Shown: positions 24,851 to 34,868 of the stretch, piece by piece | How the letters are laid out: each line of letters begins with the position of its first letter | Position numbering within the stretch: the first letter of the stretch is position 1 | Assembly (NCBI RefSeq): GCF_900100945.1 | Contig: NZ_FNCG01000008.1 | Span: 186,001 to 250,000, forward strand | DNA length: 64,000 nt | Origin: Mucilaginibacter gossypii | GTDB taxonomy: Bacteria > Bacteroidota > Bacteroidia > Sphingobacteriales > Sphingobacteriaceae | Direction: 5' to 3' | Made by a program: the position numbers and the translations under genes | The notes under the pieces: generated by a model | Databases searched by the model: none | What the model was told of the DNA's origin: nothing | Seen by the model: only the letters and a program-made list of their open reading frames with translations

Positions 24851-27800
24851 ATGCTTAAGTTTAAAAGCTGTTATATATTGACATGCCTGCTCTTTTTGTG
24901 CGTCCCATCTCAAATTTATGGACAGGCTGCTATAAACTTTACATCTATTACAATAAAAGAAGGATTGTCTTCGAATACCGTAAATACCATTATAAAAGAC
25001 CGGTTTGGATTGATGTGGTTTGGAACGGGAAACGGGCTTAATAAATTCGATGGCAGTAATTTCGTTATTTACAGGCATGGCGCATCTGGTAATAGTATTC
25101 CTTCCAACGAAGTTTTGTCAATGTTTGAAGATAAAAGTGGGCGGATATGGGTTGGTACCAGCGGAGGGGGGCTTTCTTATTACAACCGCAAGTTTGATCG
25201 ATTCGAGCCTTTCAGGGGAGACGGTTCCTGGCCAGAAATTTCAGACATATCAGTCAGGGCTATTTGCCAGGACCACCAGGGCAAATTATGGGTAGGCACC
25301 TATGAAGACCTCCGGATAATCGATCCGAAAACCGGCAGAATTACGCCTGTTAAGATTCCGGAACCTGATAAAAAGGACGCGGGCGCGTTTGTCGTGCTCT
25401 CTTTGTTCGAAGATAGTCGACAGCGGATGTGGGTTGGTACCAATTATGGGTTATACCTGTATGAATGGTCATCAAATTCCTTCAAAAGGTTTTCGCACAA
25501 TGAGCAGGACAGGTACGTGTTAAGTAATAACACGGTTAAAGCAATCATTGAAGATAGAAAAGGCAGCATTTGGTTTGGTACGTACGACGGGCTGAACAAG
25601 TGGACAGATGACGGGCATTTTGAAATTTTTCGTTCTGGCAATCAATCGCCCCTGGGTCTGGACAATAACGCAATTTTCACGATGTGCCTGGCTAAAGACG
25701 GAAAGATCTGGATCGGAACAGAGGGTGGGGTCAATTTATTCGATCCTCAACTGGAGGTTTTTCAACAATTGACCGCAGATCCCAGGAATGCGGGCAGCCT
25801 GAAAAGCAATTCCATACGCAGCATATTTATTGACCCTGCAGGTATATATTGGGTTGGAACTTTTACCGAAGGGATCGGAAAATACGACCCTCATCTTGCA
25901 CTCTTCAATCACAAGAAAAGTGACCCTTTCGATCCTCTCGGTTTAAAATCGCCGCTTGTAACCGCTTTCGCGGAATGCAGCAGCGGTGACATTTTTGTAG
26001 GGACCGACGCAGGTATTGCTTTGCTCGACAAAAAGACAGGTCTTTTGCATTCGTATGATATACAAAGTAAGTTGAAACGCCGCGGAAGCTCACTGGCCGT
26101 AACATCACTTTATATCGATAGGAAAGGAAACTTGTGGGCGGGAACTTACCATAACGGGCTTTTCCGAATCGACACCGCTACTCATAGATATGTACAATAT
26201 ACAGCTGACGGCAATGGTCATGGAATTTGTAGCAATGATATTACTTGTATTAACGCCGACGCGAGTGGCAGAATTTGGATAGGTACACTGGGTCGGGGAA
26301 TAGATATATATGATGAAAATAGCCAATCATTTTCACATCTGACAAGTCAAAACGGGGCCGGCGGCCAGAGCCGGAGTTTACCCGTTAACGGTTTTATTTC
26401 TTCTGTTATTCCGGGCCGGGACGGGCGCATGTGGATTGCTTCGATGGGAACTGGAATTGTAGTGCTTGATACTGAGCATCAAAAGTGGACGCATTACAAT
26501 AAAAAAAATTCGGCACTGGCCGACGACGTGGTACTGAACTTATTTGTAACCAATGACGGCAGTGTTTGGTCTGGCACCAAACAGGGGATTAGCTACTTTG
26601 ACGAAAATCAAAAAAAATTCATTTCTTACGGTGAAGATCAGGGCCTGGCTAATTCCTTCGTAAAATTAATTTTGCAAGACGATAAAGGTTTCCTGTGGTT
26701 AAGCACAGATCGCGGAATCAGTTCGTTTGATTACAAAAGAAGGGTTTTCCGCAATTTTACTAACGAAAACGGCGTACAGCAAGGAGCTTTTTCTTCAGGC
26801 TCAGGAATTAAAACCCGGGACGGCAATCTTTATTTTGGAGGTCAGGACGGCTTTAATTTTTTTAATCCATCGAGATTACCGGTTGTCTCTCGTCCCGGAC
26901 GGGTAATTCTAAGCAATTTAACCGTTGATAATGCGATAGTAAATCCGGGAAATGAGTCGCCGATTCATGAGCATATCAGTACCGCAAAAGAAGTCACTTT
27001 GAAATATGGCCAAAATTTTTCCATCGGCTATGTGGCACTGGATTATACATCTCCTAAACAGAATTTATATGCTTACCGGCTAAAAGGTTTTGATAAAGCC
27101 TGGAATTATGTTCAAAATATTCGGACAGCCAGCTATACCAATATTGATCCCGGGACATACAGTTTTGAGGTGATGGCCAGTAAAGATGAAAACCACTGGA
27201 ATAACCCGGTGACGACGATCAGGATAACTATATTGCCGCCGTTTTGGCGAACAGTTTATGCCTATATTGCTTACGTGGTTATTTTAGGATCGGCTTTGTT
27301 TTTCATAAGGAGACGTGGTATTCAGAAGATCCGGAGGCAATTTGAGCAGGCCCAGGAGAAACTTCAAGTTAGTCAGCTTATTGAACAGGAAAGGCGGGAA
27401 GCTGAACGTTTGCATGAGCTGGACGTGCTGAAAATAAAGTTTTTAACGGATCTAAGCCACGAGTTTCGAACCCCGGTGTCGCTGATCCTGGCCCCGGTCG
27501 AAAAACTGCTCGAAAAATCTGTTCCGGGGAATGACATCGAGGATCTGAAAATGATCAATAGAAATGGTCGCAGGTTACTCAACCTGGTCAACCAGTTGCT
27601 TGACTTTCGTAAAATGGAAGAGCAAAAGTTGAAGCTCAGCCTTTCGGCGGGAGAGATTATGTCTTTTATCACCGAGTCGTGCGAAGCATTTCAGGATCTT
27701 GCTTTAAAAAAACAGGTTACACTGGAAGTTGATGTGCAACAGGAAGAGGTGCGGGCTTACTTTGACCCCGATAAACTGGAGCGGGTTATTTTCAACTTGT

Positions 27801-28993
27801 TGTCTAACGCGTTTAAATTCACCCCTGCCGGCGGGGTGGTTTCTGTAAGCGCACGGACTGAAAAGAGTTCGTTGTTGAGCACAGGCTTGCTGCTTAAGGT
27901 TACTGATACCGGAATTGGTATACAGGCCGATGATCTCGAAAAAATATTTGAACGCTTTTATCAATCGCGCCAAAGCAGTGCAATAGTCAACCAGGGTACC
28001 GGCATAGGCCTCTCCATAACCAAGGAATTTGTAGAACTTCACGGCGGCACCATTCAGGCGGAAAGTATAGCGGGACAGGGAACAAGCTTTTTAGTAAGGC
28101 TTCCGCTCACCGCTGCGGTGGAGGCCGGTACCTGCGAAACACCTCCCGTTTCTAATGGAAAAAACGTTAAAGACAGGCAGACCGGCAATGAAAACCCTGA
28201 ACTAAAGCCAACCGTACTATTGGTAGAGGACAATGACGAATTCCGCTCCTATTTGTCGGATCACCTGAAAAAATACTATCATATTATTGAGGCGGCCCAC
28301 GGTAAAGAAGGATGGCAAAAAACACTTGGCGCCCATGTTAACCTGGTTGTCAGTGATATCAACATGCCCCACATGGATGGGATTGAGTTGAGCAAAAAAA
28401 TTAAAGCCGATAAGCGCACCTGCCATACCCCTGTAATATTATTAACGGCAACAACAGGGGAAGAGCATCAGTTAAAAGGCCTCAAAACAGGCGCTAATGA
28501 CTATCTTACGAAGCCTTTTAATTTCCAAATCCTGCAAACCAAGATCGATAACCTTCTTGACCTGAACAAAAATCTAAAGGATACATATTCCAGGCAGATA
28601 CAGATGGTTAGCCCACAGGTTGAAATGGAGTCGGCCGACGTAAAGCTTTTAAATTCGATCATGAAATATATAGAAGATCAATTAAGTGAGCCGGGGCTGT
28701 CAGTTGAAGAACTGAGCCGGCATGTGGGCATGAGCAGGGGATCACTTTATTACAAACTTCTGGAAATTACGGGGCAAACCCCGGTGGAGTACATCCGCAA
28801 CGTCAAACTTGACAAAGCAGCCCAGTTGCTGGAAATCAGTGATTATAATGTAGCTCAGATCGCCTATATCACAGGCTTCGGCACACCCAGTTATTTTTCG
28901 CGGATCTTTAAAACACGCTTCGGCATGTTACCGTCGGAGTACATGATCATCAAAAGGAATATGTCTAAAAACAAGCCCACTCCTGCAATTTAA
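24851..28993 (+). CDS. Hybrid two-component regulator (HTCS) of the polysaccharide locus
   Basis: One protein of about 1380 residues that senses a glycan in the periplasm and regulates transcription in the cytoplasm. The ATG at 24851 starts a good signal peptide (L-K-F-K-S-C-Y-I-L-T-C-L-L-F-L); a TTG at 24818 would spoil it. Order: two-bladed Reg_prop repeats to ~670, Y_Y_Y domain ~720-790, membrane segment ~797-820, HisKA with H870 (L-S-H-E-F-R-T-P), HATPase (N-x-F-K-F-T-P, D-T-G-I-G-I, G-T-G-I-G-L-S), receiver with D1169 (V-S-D-I-N-M-P), and an AraC-type HTH ~1280-1375. All phosphotransfer residues are present. The neighbouring SusC/SusD and hydrolase genes are its likely targets. Confidence 0.95.
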   Translation: MLKFKSCYILTCLLFLCVPSQIYGQAAINFTSITIKEGLSSNTVNTIIKDRFGLMWFGTGNGLNKFDGSNFVIYRHGASGNSIPSNEVLSMFEDKSGRIWVGTSGGGLSYYNRKFDRFEPFRGDGSWPEISDISVRAICQDHQGKLWVGTYEDLRIIDPKTGRITPVKIPEPDKKDAGAFVVLSLFEDSRQRMWVGTNYGLYLYEWSSNSFKRFSHNEQDRYVLSNNTVKAIIEDRKGSIWFGTYDGLNKWTDDGHFEIFRSGNQSPLGLDNNAIFTMCLAKDGKIWIGTEGGVNLFDPQLEVFQQLTADPRNAGSLKSNSIRSIFIDPAGIYWVGTFTEGIGKYDPHLALFNHKKSDPFDPLGLKSPLVTAFAECSSGDIFVGTDAGIALLDKKTGLLHSYDIQSKLKRRGSSLAVTSLYIDRKGNLWAGTYHNGLFRIDTATHRYVQYTADGNGHGICSNDITCINADASGRIWIGTLGRGIDIYDENSQSFSHLTSQNGAGGQSRSLPVNGFISSVIPGRDGRMWIASMGTGIVVLDTEHQKWTHYNKKNSALADDVVLNLFVTNDGSVWSGTKQGISYFDENQKKFISYGEDQGLANSFVKLILQDDKGFLWLSTDRGISSFDYKRRVFRNFTNENGVQQGAFSSGSGIKTRDGNLYFGGQDGFNFFNPSRLPVVSRPGRVILSNLTVDNAIVNPGNESPIHEHISTAKEVTLKYGQNFSIGYVALDYTSPKQNLYAYRLKGFDKAWNYVQNIRTASYTNIDPGTYSFEVMASKDENHWNNPVTTIRITILPPFWRTVYAYIAYVVILGSALFFIRRRGIQKIRRQFEQAQEKLQVSQLIEQERREAERLHELDVLKIKFLTDLSHEFRTPVSLILAPVEKLLEKSVPGNDIEDLKMINRNGRRLLNLVNQLLDFRKMEEQKLKLSLSAGEIMSFITESCEAFQDLALKKQVTLEVDVQQEEVRAYFDPDKLERVIFNLLSNAFKFTPAGGVVSVSARTEKSSLLSTGLLLKVTDTGIGIQADDLEKIFERFYQSRQSSAIVNQGTGIGLSITKEFVELHGGTIQAESIAGQGTSFLVRLPLTAAVEAGTCETPPVSNGKNVKDRQTGNENPELKPTVLLVEDNDEFRSYLSDHLKKYYHIIEAAHGKEGWQKTLGAHVNLVVSDINMPHMDGIELSKKIKADKRTCHTPVILLTATTGEEHQLKGLKTGANDYLTKPFNFQILQTKIDNLLDLNKNLKDTYSRQIQMVSPQVEMESADVKLLNSIMKYIEDQLSEPGLSVEELSRHVGMSRGSLYYKLLEITGQTPVEYIRNVKLDKAAQLLEISDYNVAQIAYITGFGTPSYFSRIFKTRFGMLPSEYMIIKRNMSKNKPTPAI

Positions 28994-29304
28994 GGCGTCC
29001 TATAGCTCCGCAGCCATCTTTTTATACAATGGTCATGTATCGGAAGCAGCATTCCGGATATTCGGGTGGTCAGACTCTCAAGGCAAAGTAATTCGGCAAC
29101 ACTGCAGAAACCACCCATAATGGCATCATTGAACAAATGTATCACGAATTTTGCGATTTGTCCTACCCTAATCCCTTTAAAGCGATGATCTTCGGCATAG
29201 CTATGAGGGCATTCCTGCCGCCATATACAATTTATAAACTAAAAAAAACATTCTGATTTATTTGATATCGTCCGGATTAAGGTCCGCATTATGTCACCAT
29301 CAAT
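28994..29304. other. Gene-free stretch after the hybrid regulator
   Basis: No coding frame, terminator or repeat can be supported here. The regulatory elements of susC begin at its right end. Confidence 0.4.
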
Positions 29305-29322
29305 TTCGCAATCGATTGCGAA
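29305..29322. promoter_or_regulatory. Palindromic operator candidate upstream of susC
   Basis: A perfect 18-bp palindrome, TTCGCAATCGATTGCGAA. The half-sites CGCAAT/ATTGCG recur at 34629-34647 before the GH95 gene. It lies just upstream of a near-consensus -7 box (TACCTTTT at 29340-29347), the right place for an activator such as the hybrid regulator. Confidence 0.6.
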
Positions 29323-29366
29323 GCTGGTCATAATAAAGTTACCTTTTTGATTTAACAAACTATAAA

Positions 29367-29471
29367 ATGAAAAACCTGATTAGAGGCCCGGACGGGAAGC
29401 ATATAAAATTCAAACCTGGGCGAATTGCTCCATGGCACAAAAACTTCAATTTTTTTAAACCTGAATTATGA
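29367..29471 (+). CDS. 34-codon leader ORF overlapping the susC start
   Basis: ATG in a good context (ATAAAATG) opens 34 codons beginning M-K-N-L-I-R-G-P-D-G-K, basic and ending F-F-K-P-E-L. The stop overlaps the susC ATG (ATGA), the arrangement of translationally coupled genes. It is too short to assign; it may be a leader peptide tuning susC, or chance. Confidence 0.35.
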   Translation: MKNLIRGPDGKHIKFKPGRIAPWHKNFNFFKPEL

Positions 29472-32400
29472 AAAAATCATTACAAACTATTCAAAAGAAA
29501 CCATTCTTGCTGCTGCTGGCGGTTTTGCTTTCCAGCCTTACAGCATTTGGGCAAGGCAGGAAAATAAACGGTACCGTAGTCGATGAGAAGGGTCTGCCTT
29601 TACCGGGCGCTACCGTAAGGGCAAAAACAGCTAAAGCAACGTCAGTAACCGATGTTGCCGGCAATTTCACCATAACTGTTCCTCCAACCGAGAAGGCGCT
29701 TATTGTGACTTTTATTGGTTATGCCGACCAGGAAATCCAGATTAACGGGGAATCCCATTTATCCATTCGTCTTAGCCAAAGCAGTAACAGCCTTAACGAT
29801 GTGATCGTTATCGGCTATGGTAGCCAAAGGTGGGAAGCTGTAACAGGCTCAGTCGCGTCGATCAGCGGCGAACGCATCCGTGATATTCCAGCGCCTAATA
29901 TCAGCCAGGCTATACAAGGCAGGTTACCCGGCGTAGAGGTTTCTCAAACTTCTACAAAACCAGGTGCAACGATGCAGATCCTGATCAGGGGCCAACGGTC
30001 GCTTACTGCAAGCAATGATCCTTTGATCGTACTTGACGGTATCCCTTTTACCGGCTCTCTTGGAGATATTAACCCTAACGACGTTAAAAGTATCGATATT
30101 CTTAAGGATGCTTCCGCCACAGCTATTTATGGCTCGAGGGGAGCAAACGGCGTTGTACTTATTACCACGAATAGGGGCCAGGTGGGAGGAGCTGCGAAAA
30201 TTACCTATAACGCCTATTATGGGGAGCAAAAACTTTTCGCCAGGTACCCGATGATGACCGGTCCCGAATTTTTAAAACTACGTAAAGCGGCAGGCCTGTA
30301 TACCAACGCCGTAGACGAAGCGGACGATGTTAATACCGACTGGCAGAAGCTTTTTTACAGAAGCGGTATGGTTTTCAGTAATGACGTAGGTGTTTCCGGA
30401 GGCAGCCAAACGGGTACATATAATTTCGGCGGCGGCTATTATAAAAATCAGGGCCTTATTCCCACGCAGCAATATACCCGCTACTCCATGAGAGGATCTG
30501 TTGACCAGAATGTAGGCAAATACGTTAAAGTTGGCTTTACCACTAACAATAACTATAACCTTACTGAAGGCAGCCAGGTGGGCGTTGGTAGTGTTTTGGG
30601 ACTTTCGCCCCTTGCCAATCCCTATAATGCGGACGGAAGCCTGAAAAGAACCGTTAAAACGCCACTGTCCGAAAGTTTCGTATTGACCAAAGGCATCATC
30701 AATAACCTCCACGATCAATGGCTCAACGAAACAAGAAATTACGCCACATACAACTCCGTTTATGGCGAAGTAAAAATTCCGTGGGTAGAAGGCCTGAAAT
30801 ACAGGGTAAACCTTGGTCTCGATTATGTGCAAAGCAACAACGGCAATTATACCGGAGTTGGGATTGGCAGTGCCACGCCTACAACGCCGTCAACAGCGGG
30901 CGTAAGCAACTCAGCCCAATATCACTGGGCGGTTGAAAATTTGCTGACCTACGACCATACTTTCGCTCAAAAGCATAACATAAATGTCGTGGCCCTGTAT
31001 TCTACCGAGCAAACCAGGTACAATTCTTCCAGCATGTCGGCCAAAGATATTCCAGCTGATGCTTTCCAGTTTTATAATTTGGGTGCAGCAACCGGCGAAA
31101 TCACAATCGGCAACGGCAACTACAGCCAGAGCGGCCTGATGTCCTACATGGGGCGTGTGATGTATTCATACGATGACCGCTTCCTGCTGTCTGCCACCGT
31201 GCGCTCGGATGCCTCTTCCCGTTTAGCTCCAGGTCATAAATGGCACACTTATCCTGCGGTTTCAGCAGGCTGGAATATCATGAACGAGTCTTTCATGAAA
31301 GGCATTTCGGTCATAGATAATTTGAAACTGCGCGCTGGCTTTGGGCAAACCTCAAACCAGGCAGTAAACGCTTATCAGACATTAGGTACTTTGGGTACGC
31401 GTCAGTATAATTTCGGCGACACAAACTATGCGACGGGCTATTATGTAACCCAGCTTCCAAGTCCAACTTTAGGTTGGGAATATTCCAAGACATGGAACTA
31501 TGGAATAGACTTTTCTTTGTTTAAACATCGCTTATCAGGTACTGTTGAATATTATGTTACAAACACAAACGACATCTTACTGGGCGTAGGGCTGCCGCCT
31601 ACCGCAGGGGTTGGAAGTTATACAGCAAACGTTGGGCGGACTCAGAACAAGGGGCTTGAGTTAAGTTTGAATGGTACGCTCATCAATAAAAACGGGTTTA
31701 CCTGGGATTTGGGTATTAATATCTATGGAAACAGGAATAAACTTGTGGCGCTTGCTTCAGGTCAGACACGTGATGAGGGCAACGCATGGTTCGTGGGCCA
31801 TAATATAAACGCCATATACGATTACAAGAAAATAGGATTGTGGCAGTCTGGCGACCCTTACCTGAGCACCCTTGAACCGGGCGGAAATGTGGGCATGATC
31901 AAAGTGTTGTATACCGGTACTTATGACGCCAACGGTCAGCCAACAAGGGCTATCGGGGCTGCCGATCGTCAGATCATTGATGTTGATCCTAAATTCGAAG
32001 GCGGCTTTAATACGCGTGTGGCATATAAAGGCTTTGATTTTAGTGTTGTAGGTGCCTTTAAGAAAGGGGGCACGCTCATCAGTAGCCTGTACGGCTCAGG
32101 TGGCTATCTGAACCTGATGACAGGCCGCAGTAATAACGTTCAGGAAGATTACTGGACGCCGGATAACACAGGAGCAAAATATCCGAAACCAGGCGGCATC
32201 CTGAGTGGCGATAATCCGAAATATGGCAGTACGCTCGGTTACTTTGATGCATCCTATCTCAAAATCCGGACAATGACGCTTGGCTATGATTTCAGCAAGC
32301 TGCTCTCAAAGCACGCGAACATGCGCCTGCGCACTTACTTCACCGTGCAAAATCCTTTTGTATTTTTCTCGCCTTATCATAAAGAGTCCGGGATGGATCC

Positions 32401-32530
32401 TGAACCAAACTCTTATGGTAATGAAAACGCGGCGGTGCCCCTGTCAAACAGTCTAAGAAGATTCCTGACAGTCGGCAGCAACGCCCCTTCGACCACGAAC
32501 TATGTACTTGGATTGAATTTGACATTTTAA
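29468..32530 (+). CDS. SusC/RagA-type TonB-dependent glycan transporter
   Basis: A 1020-residue outer-membrane protein: signal peptide (to ~28, L-T-A-F-G-Q), carboxypeptidase-regulatory-like domain (~32-115, G-x-V-V-D-E-K-G-L-P-L-P-G-A-T-V), plug (~120-240 with I-Q-G-R-L-P-G-V and S-I-D-I-L-K-D-A-S-A-T-A-I-Y-G-S-R-G-A-N-G) and a beta-barrel ending N-L-T-F. With the SusD lipoprotein 10 bases downstream it would import oligosaccharides using the TonB system. A TonB box candidate (V-I-V-I-G-Y-G) lies near residue 112. Confidence 0.96.
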   Translation: MKKSLQTIQKKPFLLLLAVLLSSLTAFGQGRKINGTVVDEKGLPLPGATVRAKTAKATSVTDVAGNFTITVPPTEKALIVTFIGYADQEIQINGESHLSIRLSQSSNSLNDVIVIGYGSQRWEAVTGSVASISGERIRDIPAPNISQAIQGRLPGVEVSQTSTKPGATMQILIRGQRSLTASNDPLIVLDGIPFTGSLGDINPNDVKSIDILKDASATAIYGSRGANGVVLITTNRGQVGGAAKITYNAYYGEQKLFARYPMMTGPEFLKLRKAAGLYTNAVDEADDVNTDWQKLFYRSGMVFSNDVGVSGGSQTGTYNFGGGYYKNQGLIPTQQYTRYSMRGSVDQNVGKYVKVGFTTNNNYNLTEGSQVGVGSVLGLSPLANPYNADGSLKRTVKTPLSESFVLTKGIINNLHDQWLNETRNYATYNSVYGEVKIPWVEGLKYRVNLGLDYVQSNNGNYTGVGIGSATPTTPSTAGVSNSAQYHWAVENLLTYDHTFAQKHNINVVALYSTEQTRYNSSSMSAKDIPADAFQFYNLGAATGEITIGNGNYSQSGLMSYMGRVMYSYDDRFLLSATVRSDASSRLAPGHKWHTYPAVSAGWNIMNESFMKGISVIDNLKLRAGFGQTSNQAVNAYQTLGTLGTRQYNFGDTNYATGYYVTQLPSPTLGWEYSKTWNYGIDFSLFKHRLSGTVEYYVTNTNDILLGVGLPPTAGVGSYTANVGRTQNKGLELSLNGTLINKNGFTWDLGINIYGNRNKLVALASGQTRDEGNAWFVGHNINAIYDYKKIGLWQSGDPYLSTLEPGGNVGMIKVLYTGTYDANGQPTRAIGAADRQIIDVDPKFEGGFNTRVAYKGFDFSVVGAFKKGGTLISSLYGSGGYLNLMTGRSNNVQEDYWTPDNTGAKYPKPGGILSGDNPKYGSTLGYFDASYLKIRTMTLGYDFSKLLSKHANMRLRTYFTVQNPFVFFSPYHKESGMDPEPNSYGNENAAVPLSNSLRRFLTVGSNAPSTTNYVLGLNLTF

Positions 32531-32540
32531 CATTATCAAC

Positions 32541-34460
32541 ATGAAAACTTTAAAGATAAAAAGCGTCATAAAATCCACGCTTTTGCTAACGGTCTTATCT
32601 ACGGGATGTAAAAAAGTGCTTGATGAACAACCGCGTTCCTCCTTCACCCCGGAATATTTTAAAACGGTACAGGGTGTAAATGGGGGATTAACAGCCATGT
32701 ACGCGCACCTGCGTAATATTTACGGGCAAGCTTATTACTATAATTCGGGTGTTACCGGTACCGATGAAGCTACATGGGGCCAGAGCGCCGACGGAAACTT
32801 CAAAGACCTGGATTGCTCAGGCGTCGGTATCATATCTTCAACCAGTTATCCTACCAGTATCATATGGGGCGAGTCTTTTACAGACATCAACACTGCCAGC
32901 GGTGTAATCGAAAACGCCAGTGCCGTGGGGATTTCCAGCGCTCTGATTGCTGAAGCCCGCTTCTTCAGGGCATTTGATTATTTTTTGCTGGTGCAATCCT
33001 ACGGCGGCGTACCGCTTGATCTGGGTTCGGGAGCGTTGAAATTTAATATCACGCCTTCAAGGACTTCAGTGCGTAATACCGTACCCGAAGTTTATACAAA
33101 GGCGATTTTCCCGGATCTGCTGCAGGCGATCAATGATTTGCCGGAAACCGGCCGGGTAACCGGCGGACTGACCAAAACGGCAGCTCGTCTTTTCCTGTCT
33201 AAGGCCTATTTAACTTATGCATGGTGGTTGCAAAATCCCAATAGTATCCCGACCTACCCTGCAAGTAACCGGACAGATCCCAATGGACACGATGCTGCGT
33301 GGTATTTTCAAAACGCCTACGATATCGCCACCACCGCAATTGATAATCCGGGCTCGTTCAAATTACAGCCAACATTTTACGATGTGAATGTTGGCACAAA
33401 CGACCGTAACAGCGAAATGGTGCTTTATGCAGACCATACTCAAAGCAGTGAAAAATATAACGGTTCGAGTTTGACCTACGGAAGCGGCGGCGCTCCGGAT
33501 AACTTTGCCGGCTGGATGATGACCTGGAACTATCCCAACATAATCAGTGGCGGGGTGAACTCTGTTCTGCGTGAGGCAGATCAACATTTGGGCCGGCCCT
33601 GGGTTCGTATGGCCCCTACTGTTGAAGTACTGAAAAACACTTTCGCTGATAAAGTGAACGATTCACGATATGACGGAACTTTCACAACCGTATATCGCGG
33701 AAACTGGCAAAAGGGCGGAAATACGGCCCAGACCTTAGCTAACGCCAACGGCTTGCCCGTTGCACAGGGGGGCGCGATACTCTCGTTCCTGGATAATGAC
33801 GATCCGAACGTGGTATATGCCAAAGGAAACGGGAATGTTGGTGCCGGGCTGCTGCCAGGTAGATCAGATTGGGTGGTCAACCCTGGCGATATAAGCCGGA
33901 TAATTTATCCGGGACTCTGGAAACTGGGGCCTTATCGTACAGATAACGGCACAGGTTTGGGACAGCCAAATGCCGGTAGTACGCGTCCTTATCCAATTGC
34001 AAAATTCTCGGAGCTATACCTGATCGCAGCAGAGGCAGCAGTTAAAGGCGCCACTGTTAAACCAGGAAAATCCGCACGTGAACTCGTTAACGTGCTGCGG
34101 GCACGCGCAGGCAAGTGGCGTTTCAATAATAATGGTAATGTAGTAAAGATTGAAGACGATAGCCAGGCTATGATGGCGGCTACGCCCGCAATTATCGACA
34201 TGAACTATGTATTAGCGGAGCGTTCCCGGGAATTTTATGCAGAAGGCGGCCGCTGGTTCGATCTGGTACGGACACAAAAGTGGGGGGAACTTGCTGCTTC
34301 CTTTACAATTGCAGGAACCACCTTTGGTGACCATACGCCGGTTAAAGTTACACGTTCCATCGACTCACATCTCTATCTTCGCCCTATTCCGCAGGGGCAA
34401 ATAGATGCATTGGTTATGAGCGCTGCTGATAAGGCTGCCTACCAGAATCCGGGCTACTAA
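32541..34460 (+). CDS. SusD/RagB-type glycan-binding lipoprotein
   Basis: A 639-residue surface lipoprotein with lipobox L-S-T-G-C23, followed by K-K-V-L-D-E-Q-P-R-S-S-F-T-P-E-Y-F, the typical SusD start. Helical TPR-like segments (A-E-A-R-F-F-R-A-F-D-Y-F) and the C-terminal E-R-S-R-E-F-Y-A-E-G-G-R-W-F-D-L-V-R are family hallmarks. It forms the lid of the SusC transporter. Confidence 0.96.
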   Translation: MKTLKIKSVIKSTLLLTVLSTGCKKVLDEQPRSSFTPEYFKTVQGVNGGLTAMYAHLRNIYGQAYYYNSGVTGTDEATWGQSADGNFKDLDCSGVGIISSTSYPTSIIWGESFTDINTASGVIENASAVGISSALIAEARFFRAFDYFLLVQSYGGVPLDLGSGALKFNITPSRTSVRNTVPEVYTKAIFPDLLQAINDLPETGRVTGGLTKTAARLFLSKAYLTYAWWLQNPNSIPTYPASNRTDPNGHDAAWYFQNAYDIATTAIDNPGSFKLQPTFYDVNVGTNDRNSEMVLYADHTQSSEKYNGSSLTYGSGGAPDNFAGWMMTWNYPNIISGGVNSVLREADQHLGRPWVRMAPTVEVLKNTFADKVNDSRYDGTFTTVYRGNWQKGGNTAQTLANANGLPVAQGGAILSFLDNDDPNVVYAKGNGNVGAGLLPGRSDWVVNPGDISRIIYPGLWKLGPYRTDNGTGLGQPNAGSTRPYPIAKFSELYLIAAEAAVKGATVKPGKSARELVNVLRARAGKWRFNNNGNVVKIEDDSQAMMAATPAIIDMNYVLAERSREFYAEGGRWFDLVRTQKWGELAASFTIAGTTFGDHTPVKVTRSIDSHLYLRPIPQGQIDALVMSAADKAAYQNPGY

Positions 34461-34485
34461 GCTGGAGAAATAATGATTTTTTAAC

Positions 34486-34511
34486 GAGGCTGTTCAATTG
34501 TGAACAGCCTC
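34486..34511 (+). terminator. Terminator-like hairpin after susD
   Basis: A perfect 11-bp stem (GAGGCTGTTCA and complement) with loop ATTG; only a weak T-rich tail (TTAATTTCTT). It probably reduces expression of the downstream enzymes relative to susCD. Confidence 0.6.
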
Positions 34512-34868
34512 TTAATTTCTTCCGGTCGGTAATGCTTAGCGCACAGCATTTGCATAAATTATTCGATGATCTTTCTCGTGTTTGAGGGGCAATTTATACG
34601 GCTTAATGCAGCTTTCCGGTTTAACATTTGCGCAATTGTATTGCGCAGGCCTATTCGGCGAACCCTGTTTTCTTTAAAACGGAGCTTGTTCGAAAATCAA
34701 TCGGGATAATTAATCCGGGGATAAAATATTGTTCATAAGGCTAATAGTCAATATATTGTAAGAAAAAAGCAGCCATACTTAAAAAAGTGACTTGCCGCTA
34801 TAACCCAATAAACTGACTTGCAAACCGGCACGGGCTTGTATACCCCTGTCATAACTAAACTGATAAAA
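34512..34868 (+). promoter_or_regulatory. Upstream region of the GH95 gene with second CGCAAT/ATTGCG site
   Basis: At 34629-34647 lies TGCGCAAT-TGT-ATTGCGCA, perfect 8-base arms with the same core half-sites as the palindrome before susC. This suggests a separate, co-regulated promoter for the hydrolase genes. No clear -7/-33 pair is seen. Confidence 0.5.

Noticed and set aside
30278..30832. 184-codon antisense frame inside susC
   Set aside because: Lies wholly within a clear coding gene and has no family pattern; a shadow of codon bias.
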